DNA of 64,000 nucleotides, taken from positions 1 to 64,000 of the forward strand of contig NZ_QXQB01000007.1 in NCBI RefSeq assembly GCF_003605435.1, in the 5' to 3' direction. Below the pieces are notes generated by a model, which worked only from the letters and a program-made list of their open reading frames with translations, ran no database searches and had not been told where the DNA came from. This stretch comes from Paenibacillus pinisoli (GTDB lineage: Bacteria; Bacillota; Bacilli; Paenibacillales; Paenibacillaceae). Both the position numbers and the translations under genes were made by a program. This document shows, piece after piece, positions 59,769 to 64,000 of this stretch (the first letter of the stretch is position 1; every line of letters begins with the position of its first letter).

Positions 59769-60191
59769 ATGAACACGATTACCGGTAATGAGAAGATCGC
59801 TAAGGTTGAAGCTCGTCCTGTCGGAAGGACGGCCGCTTATTGGATCATCACCAGCATTCTCGCATTCTCCATTGCATTAAGCGGGATCGGACAATTGATG
59901 AGATATGGCGGCAATGTCGATTTGGTCACCGATATAGGTTTTCCGTTATATATCACGCAAATTCTCGGGGCTTGGAAGTTACTTGGAGTCATTGCGATCC
60001 TCATCCCAGGTTTCCCCAGGCTTAAGGAATGGGCTTACAGCGGTATCTTCTTTCTAATGACGGGCGCGTCCTTATCTCATGTGTTCGCACATGATTACGG
60101 CGATGGCGGATTCCATGTGATTCTTCCGCTTGTCTATGCCGCTCTGGGCATCGCTTCCTGGGCGCTGCGTCCGAAAAGCCGCAAACTTTAA
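59769..60191 (+). CDS. DoxX-like membrane protein
   Basis: A 140-residue protein with four hydrophobic segments of the DoxX-like family (YWIITSILAFSIALSGIGQLM; ILGAWKLLGVIAILIPGFPRLKEWAYSGIFFLMTGA). AGGAGG lies 6 bases before ATG 59769. It lies between the two copies of the GyrI-like module. Confidence 0.85.
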   Translation: MNTITGNEKIAKVEARPVGRTAAYWIITSILAFSIALSGIGQLMRYGGNVDLVTDIGFPLYITQILGAWKLLGVIAILIPGFPRLKEWAYSGIFFLMTGASLSHVFAHDYGDGGFHVILPLVYAALGIASWALRPKSRKL

Positions 60192-60204
60192 AAGACCGTG
60201 ACGC

Positions 60205-60300
60205 TAAACAGTAGCAGCTTTTGACACGATTTATGGTTATGATAAACCTATCAGGTAATGAACCAAATCAATCCATTCATTCAAAAAAAGGAGCTGGATT
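60205..60300 (+). promoter_or_regulatory. Upstream region, copy 2 of duplicated module
   Basis: AAACAGTAG ... TTTTGACA-CGATTTATGGTTAT-GATAAAC, then AAAAAAAGGAGCTGG, paralleling copy 1 at 59386. Confidence 0.45.
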
Positions 60301-60301
60301 C

Positions 60302-60781
60302 ATGGCAACGTATAACTTTGAGGAAAAAGACAGCTTTATCGTGCTTGGTATCGGAACGGAGCTGAAGAGCGATTACACGGACTATGCCGGCATAAATAAG
60401 GAGAAGGAGAGCTTTTGGCGGACTGTGGAGCAGGATGGAAGGCTCGACACGTTAAAGGCTGTCGCTGCGAACGCCTACATCTTTGCCGTGAACGAAGCGG
60501 TCAATCAGAAGATGATGTATTACGCCGGCGTCATGACGGATTCATCGGTACCGGAAGAGCACAGAGTCATCCAGTTCCCTAAGGGACAATACCTCGTCGT
60601 TAAAGGCGAAGGGAAGTCGGCCAACGAGCTCAGCAGCATGCTGACCGGCATTGCCTTTGGTCAAGCCTTGCCGGCAGCCGATAATTACGCCTATGTCGGC
60701 GGGCCCAATGCAACGGTTGAGATGGGGCAGCGGGACGGCCTTGTTTATGGCGAAATGTGGGTTCCGGTTGTAGAGAAGTAG
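60302..60781 (+). CDS. GyrI-like/AraC effector-binding domain protein
   Basis: A 159-residue stand-alone effector-binding (GyrI-like) domain: GIGTELKSDYTDYAGINKEKESFWRTV in the first half and a C-terminal YVGGPNATVE-x10-YGEMWVPVVEK. These small-molecule-binding domains sequester drugs or act as sensors. AAAGGAGC lies 8 bases before the ATG. It is the intact copy of the duplicated gene. Confidence 0.85.
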   Translation: MATYNFEEKDSFIVLGIGTELKSDYTDYAGINKEKESFWRTVEQDGRLDTLKAVAANAYIFAVNEAVNQKMMYYAGVMTDSSVPEEHRVIQFPKGQYLVVKGEGKSANELSSMLTGIAFGQALPAADNYAYVGGPNATVEMGQRDGLVYGEMWVPVVEK

Positions 60782-60811
60782 AAGTAAACGAGATCAGTAG
60801 GAGGAATGAGG

Positions 60812-61279
60812 ATGTCCACTATCGTTGATTTTAAAAACGTGTCTACGTCGGGTCTGGATTCTTCGCCGGTAGCAGAAGCGCTAGCTGGTTTGCGCGCGAA
60901 CGAAGCCCGTTACTTCATGAACAAATACAAGCATGAATTCACGGTCATACCTGCCGGCGAAAGCCAGGAGACACTAGATTATGTGGAACGAGTGTTAAAA
61001 GAAGAACGTGGTATTGTGTTTGCAGCCAAACCGCTGGAAACGGCGCGTTTTCAAGTCGAAAATATCCGGTGGGCCTTCGTCTTCTATGAAGACGGTCTGG
61101 CCGTTAACGTCATGTATACGGTAGATGATCCTAAGAAGCGGGCCGTAGGGTTTAAGCTGTCTGAGGGGATGGAAGTACCTCGGGAGCTGGAAGAGAAAGG
61201 GTTTAAATTCGCAAGACAGAAGTCCAAGCTAGCCGGGACGATTCGAGGTTCGTTCTTCGTCATTAAAGGGGAGCTTTGA
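60812..61279 (+). CDS. Hypothetical protein, cotranscribed
   Basis: A 155-residue soluble protein with AGGAGG 7 bases before ATG 60812. No family is recognised (ARYFMNKYKHEFTVIPAGES; WAFVFYEDGLAVNVMYTVDD). It starts 30 bases after the GyrI-like gene and ends before a very strong terminator, so it is probably in the same operon. Confidence 0.75.
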   Translation: MSTIVDFKNVSTSGLDSSPVAEALAGLRANEARYFMNKYKHEFTVIPAGESQETLDYVERVLKEERGIVFAAKPLETARFQVENIRWAFVFYEDGLAVNVMYTVDDPKKRAVGFKLSEGMEVPRELEEKGFKFARQKSKLAGTIRGSFFVIKGEL

Positions 61280-61330
61280 AGCAATTAGGTTCTCGGGATA
61301 AAGAATTGCATTGCAGCAAGCTTCAGCTAA

Positions 61331-61374
61331 ACACAACAAATGGCGGCCGCTAGGCCGCCATTTGTTGTGTTTTC
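61331..61374 (+). terminator. Perfect 18-bp terminator stem
   Basis: Arms 61331-61348 and 61353-61370 are perfectly complementary around a GCTA loop and run straight into TTTTCGCC, the right-end IR of att-like site f. Confidence 0.85.
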
Positions 61375-61423
61375 GCCGATAGACCCTTTACGGTGAGGCT
61401 TATCATAAGTAGGGAGGAGTTTT
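61368..61423 (+). repeat. att-like site f (rightmost)
   Basis: TTTTCGCC-GATAGACCC... then GAGGCTTATCATAAGTAG (61395-61412), encoding Glu-Ala-Tyr-His-Lys-stop, 14 of 18 bases as in rlmH. It marks the right end of the recognisable island. Confidence 0.65.
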
Positions 61424-61425
61424 AA

Positions 61426-62025
61426 TTATTTCAATTGTTTGAGTATAGTTACCCATATTCTCAAACCCGTCATCCATAGAGTCAAAGCTGACCCAAAACC
61501 GATAAAAGTAGAAGTCGCAATCAGAGATACACCGCCAATCGTGGCGTCCATGGGTAAAAAGAAAGTGATAATGCCTAAAATACAGAGAACTACACCTGTA
61601 CCATAATAAAAATTTTCGCGGAATAATTGAGCTAAAGGGAAAAAATGAATGCCAACAATGATAGCCATGATAGGAAAAAAGATTTCAAAATGATTGATCA
61701 AGTTACAAATTATACTTGCTATAAAGATCGCAACACCTTCAAGACCAAAGATCAAACCAAATTTTTTATTTATTTTTTTCCAATGTTCCTTCCCTTCCGG
61801 TGTAACAGCATTGTTCATATTACGAGCTTTACCAAAAAGCGTAATGGCTCCAATCAGTAAGACTAATGTTACAATACCCGAAAGAACAAGTAGCCATGGA
61901 GCTCCAAGCTTATGTGAACCTACAATTCCAATGGAAGCCCAAAGCGCTCCAAAAAACGTCATGAACATTACGCCATTTGCAGCTCCAAAGACAGCAGACT
62001 TCGGTAATTTAACTAAATCACTCAT
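61426..62025 (-). CDS. Polytopic membrane protein, unknown
   Basis: A 199-residue protein with about six hydrophobic segments (FGAANGVMFMTFFGALWASIGIV; LIFGLEGVAIFIASIICNLI), of the DUF7010-like kind. ATG 62025 or 62031 follows AAGGAG. It is AT-rich and runs toward att-like site f. The function is unknown. Confidence 0.75.
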   Translation of the reverse strand: MSDLVKLPKSAVFGAANGVMFMTFFGALWASIGIVGSHKLGAPWLLVLSGIVTLVLLIGAITLFGKARNMNNAVTPEGKEHWKKINKKFGLIFGLEGVAIFIASIICNLINHFEIFFPIMAIIVGIHFFPLAQLFRENFYYGTGVVLCILGIITFFLPMDATIGGVSLIATSTFIGFGSALTLWMTGLRIWVTILKQLK

Positions 62026-62238
62026 TCTCATCAGACTCCTTATAATCCCATTTTTCAAGCATGAACTTCGTTCCCATACTTCATACTCGCAACAATCGGA
62101 AAAAGAGAGACTCGCGATTTTTGTATTATGGGGCTGCGCATCTGTGGTTAAAAACTACTTTCATAGGCTACCCAGGAGAAGGGTTTAATAGTTTCTTCAA
62201 AATGAATAGTGTCCATATTGTTCCAATCCTTTGAAAAG

Positions 62239-62544
62239 TTCATCGCGCAATTTGTCATCAAGCACGCATCGGAAGGCGGAGAGACGGCCTCCTATAACTC
62301 GAAGGCTTACAATATTCAGGTCAGCACCGATGGTATAAAACGGAAAATAATTCTAGATGCGATCAACAATACGAGTGGTATTTCGGTAAACAAAATAACT
62401 GAAGTATCGGCTCGATATATTAAGCTGAACGTAACAATGCCACGCAGACCACCAACGCTGCAGCAAGGATTTATGATTTTGAGGTATATGGACCAGTATT
62501 TCAAAATAACATCGCGACGTATGTGTAGCGCAAATCACCATTAG
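62239..62544 (+). pseudogene. F5/8-type C (CBM32) domain remnant
   Basis: FVIKHASEGGETASYNSKAY, then NIQVSTDG ... VSARYIKLNVT is the typical discoidin/CBM32 pattern. The following residues lose the fold through a frameshift (original WTTV and DFEVYG-type motifs are garbled). No start and no catalytic domain. It is the 3' relic of a secreted carbohydrate-active enzyme gene. Confidence 0.7.
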
Positions 62545-62549
62545 CGCGG

Positions 62550-62720
62550 ATGGACAATGAAATCGAAGATGTAACGGCGGAAATAGCAAAGAGGGGCGCA
62601 CAATGGAGCCCCCACGACTGGCGGAAAAGCCGAAAATGGGCTGCTGTGCGTTTCATAGAGGCACAGAAAGGGAAGGGGCGATTCAGTTCCTTATCGTTTT
62701 CGACCACGCAGCATGGATAG
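62550..62720 (+). CDS. 56-codon frame, doubtful
   Basis: MDNEIEDVTAEIAKRGAQWS continues PHDWRKSRKWAAVRFIEAQK and GKGRFSSLSFSTTQHG. The composition is protein-like, but there is no ribosome binding site and no family match. May be another relic in this decayed stretch. Confidence 0.25.
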   Translation: MDNEIEDVTAEIAKRGAQWSPHDWRKSRKWAAVRFIEAQKGKGRFSSLSFSTTQHG

Positions 62721-62759
62721 CACCCAGAAAAGTGATCAAGATAACTAGGCTATAATGGG

Positions 62760-63203
62760 CTAGGGCCGCTTTTTTGTTCTTTCCGCCAGCTTCGTAATCG
62801 ATTCAATGTCTTGATCGGTTAATTGATCTAGAAAATACTTGCGTATTGCCATTGAGACGATGGGGAGGGCCTCATCCAAAGCAGCTTTTCCAGCAGAAGT
62901 AATGATGACCTGGACACCTCGATCTGCGTCTAATGGATTTCTTATAACATGGCCCCGTTTTTCCATCCGCGTCAAATGATGGGATAATCTGCTCTTATCC
63001 CAGTTCATCGAGTCGGCTAGTTCCTGTTGGCGAAGCTTGCCATCTCCTAATTGGACTAATCGGTCTAATATTCCAAAGTCCCCTTCCGATAGTCCTGTAT
63101 GTTCAGTAAGCTCCTTAACAACGCGACCGAAGATTCGCTTAAAGGAGCCTTTCCACAGATTCCATATCCGCATTTCATCGTCACTTACTTTGTTAATATC
63201 CAT
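62760..63203 (-). CDS. MarR family regulator
   Basis: A 147-residue winged-helix regulator: QLGDGKLRQQELADSMNWDKSRLSHHLTRMEKRGHVIRNPLDADRGVQV is the DNA-binding core. Divergent from a decayed SDR fragment and an aldo/keto reductase gene. Three copies of a GTTGA-N6-TCAAC-type palindrome lie between, predicting repression of both directions. Confidence 0.9.
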   Translation of the reverse strand: MDINKVSDDEMRIWNLWKGSFKRIFGRVVKELTEHTGLSEGDFGILDRLVQLGDGKLRQQELADSMNWDKSRLSHHLTRMEKRGHVIRNPLDADRGVQVIITSAGKAALDEALPIVSMAIRKYFLDQLTDQDIESITKLAERTKKRP

Positions 63204-63219
63204 GCAAGTATAATATCAC

Positions 63220-63235
63220 GGTTGACATATCAACC
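63220..63235. promoter_or_regulatory. MarR operator 1
   Basis: GGTTGACATATCAACC, a palindrome 16 bases upstream of the regulator start. Confidence 0.7.
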
Positions 63236-63257
63236 ACAAGGTGTTAATCTTCTTCAA

Positions 63258-63273
63258 GGTTGACATATCAACC
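63258..63273. promoter_or_regulatory. MarR operator 2
   Basis: GGTTGACATATCAACC, identical to operator 1, 38 bases further. Confidence 0.7.
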
Positions 63274-63300
63274 ATCTGAAGCGGGAACTGGCGGGTTTCA

Positions 63301-63316
63301 AGTTGATGTATCAACC
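63301..63316. promoter_or_regulatory. MarR operator 3
   Basis: AGTTGATGTATCAACC, two to three differences from the other copies, on the side of the aldo/keto reductase. Confidence 0.65.
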
Positions 63317-63353
63317 TTAATGTAAAATCGAGCAGTAAACGCTCAAGAAAGGG

Positions 63354-63491
63354 GGGACGGCTGCGAAGAGCGTCGGAGCGGATGCCTGTGCCCTTCAACT
63401 CGACATTACAAATCAGGATTCCATCTCCGCCGCGGCAGAGCGCATCCGCAGCGAGCTCGAACGAAAGACGCCAACTCCCGTGGTGATGTAG
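63354..63491 (+). pseudogene. SDR gene fragment
   Basis: GTAAKSVGADACALQLDITN, then QDSISAAAERIRSELER, is the end-of-cofactor-domain region of a short-chain dehydrogenase (A-L-Q-x-D-x-T motif). Both ends are lost. Probably the original gene next to the MarR regulator. Confidence 0.6.
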
Positions 63492-63576
63492 TCTCGAGCA
63501 TTGGCTCACCGAGATAAGTATAGACAACCTGAAGGCGTAAATGCCTTCTCAATATCCTTAAGGAGTGTGCTATCAA

Positions 63577-64000
63577 ATGGAATATGTAAAACTTGGACGC
63601 AGCGGGTTAGAGGTTTCAAAGTTAAGCCTTGGAACCATGAGCTTCGGAGTACCTGAAAGCGGCAATACCCCATGGTCTCTGGGTGAGGAGCAAAGCAGAC
63701 CGATTATTAAGAAGGCGCTCGAATCGGGCATCAACTTTTTTAGTACCGCCAACATGTATTCCGACGGAACAAGCGAAGAAATTCTCGGGCGTGCCTTAAA
63801 GGACTTCTCTCAACGTGACGAAGTCGTCATAGCTACAAAGGTATTTGTTCCGATGCGCAAAGGTCCGAATGCTATGGGACTTTCCCGTAAGGCCATCATG
63901 ACCGAAATTGATAATAGTCTAAGACGACTCGGAACAGACTACGTCGATGTGTACCAGATTCATCGGTGGGATCCTAATACGCCGATTGAAGAGACGATGG
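63577..64000 (+). CDS. Aldo/keto reductase, N-terminal part
   Basis: The first 141 codons of an AKR (YVKLGRSGLEVSKLSLGTMSFG; EEILGRALKDF; VIATKVFVP; SLRRLGTDYVDVYQIHRWD), cut by the window edge. It resembles the voltage-channel-beta/YajO group. Catalytic Tyr (NMYSDG), Lys (ATKV) and His (QIHRWD) are present, but the usual Asp of FFDTA is Ser here (FFSTA). Regulated probably by the divergent MarR. AAGGAG precedes the ATG. Confidence 0.92.
   Translation, partial: MEYVKLGRSGLEVSKLSLGTMSFGVPESGNTPWSLGEEQSRPIIKKALESGINFFSTANMYSDGTSEEILGRALKDFSQRDEVVIATKVFVPMRKGPNAMGLSRKAIMTEIDNSLRRLGTDYVDVYQIHRWDPNTPIEETM

Larger units (their letters stand above)
34542..61412. mobile_element. Putative composite SCC-like island at rlmH
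   Basis: The region from the rlmH stop to about 61.4 kb is bounded and divided by five copies of the rlmH 3' end (34542, 37349, 43435, 46412, 61395). Several are next to short inverted repeats (GGCGAAAAATG / CATTTTTCGCC). Cargo is mixed-strand and includes many broken genes and an AT-rich HAD gene. The layout matches serial insertion of SCC-type elements, each pushing the earlier rlmH tail to the right. No ccr-type serine recombinase is present in the window. Confidence 0.6.

Noticed and set aside
34560..61420. Ccr-type recombinase or transposase in the island
   Set aside because: No frame of suitable size resembles a serine/tyrosine recombinase or IS transposase.
62059..62238. Possible gene between the membrane protein and the CBM32 relic
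   Set aside because: No frame with start signal; appears to be degraded sequence.

Overview
The window looks like a chromosome segment of a Paenibacillus-type Bacillota. Evidence includes the order rpsF-ssb-rpsR ... gdpP-rplI-dnaB ... purA ... walR-walK-walH-walI-walJ ... htrA ... rlmH, S-layer homology (SLH) surface proteins, strong AGGAGG ribosome binding sites, frequent GTG/TTG starts and moderate GC. It has two halves: a conserved core (about 0.7-34.5 kb) and an accessory region that begins exactly at the 3' end of rlmH.

Core, 1-34.5 kb. A degenerate 51-bp tandem repeat and a yjzC-like gene precede rpsF-ssb-rpsR. Ion transport follows: a SulP transporter with a non-canonical start codon, a KtrB/KtrA-type potassium system on the minus strand, and a seven-subunit Mrp Na+/H+ antiporter encoded by six genes because MrpA and MrpB are fused. 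A perfect consensus promoter drives mrp, but an intrinsic terminator lies between promoter and first gene. Next come a LytR-CpsA-Psr gene with an ECF-type promoter, a CBS-domain protein, a DUF2232 protein, the c-di-AMP phosphodiesterase gdpP, rplI, a long hairpin-forming element, dnaB, and purA behind a well-formed PurR operator. An M23 peptidase gene and the walRKHIJ/htrA cell-wall control genes complete the block. c-di-AMP turnover, K+/Na+ transport and envelope control are therefore neighbours here.

After htrA come an SDR/TetR pair, a CxxH/CxxC-family mini-protein and rlmH. From the rlmH stop codon onward the DNA changes character: AT-richer patches, mixed strands, many broken genes and regulator/transporter cassettes. 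Four more copies of the last codons of rlmH (Glu-Pro/Ala-Tyr-His-Lys-stop, mostly with synonymous differences) sit in intergenic DNA at about 37.35, 43.44, 46.41 and 61.40 kb. Several are flanked by inverted repeats of the type GGCGAAAAATG / CATTTTTCGCC. This is the architecture of staphylococcal SCC elements inserted serially at rlmH, but here in a Paenibacillus-like host with no recombinase gene in view.

Cargo of the putative island: a DUF4375-like gene and minus-strand micro-genes, a HAD phosphatase, two MFS exporters with TetR or ArsR regulators, a luciferase-like monooxygenase under triplicated ArsR-type operators, a five-repeat Ig-like SLH protein, a lytic transglycosylase with carbohydrate-binding modules, a membrane DJ-1/PfpI protein, a LytS-like kinase with a hybrid response regulator next to a 1273-residue LRR/SLH surface protein, and a WYL regulator next to a duplicated GyrI-like module. 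Past the last att-like copy are decayed fragments and a MarR regulator divergent from an aldo/keto reductase that runs off the window; three MarR-type operators lie between them. No rRNA, tRNA, CRISPR array, transposase or site-specific recombinase was found.
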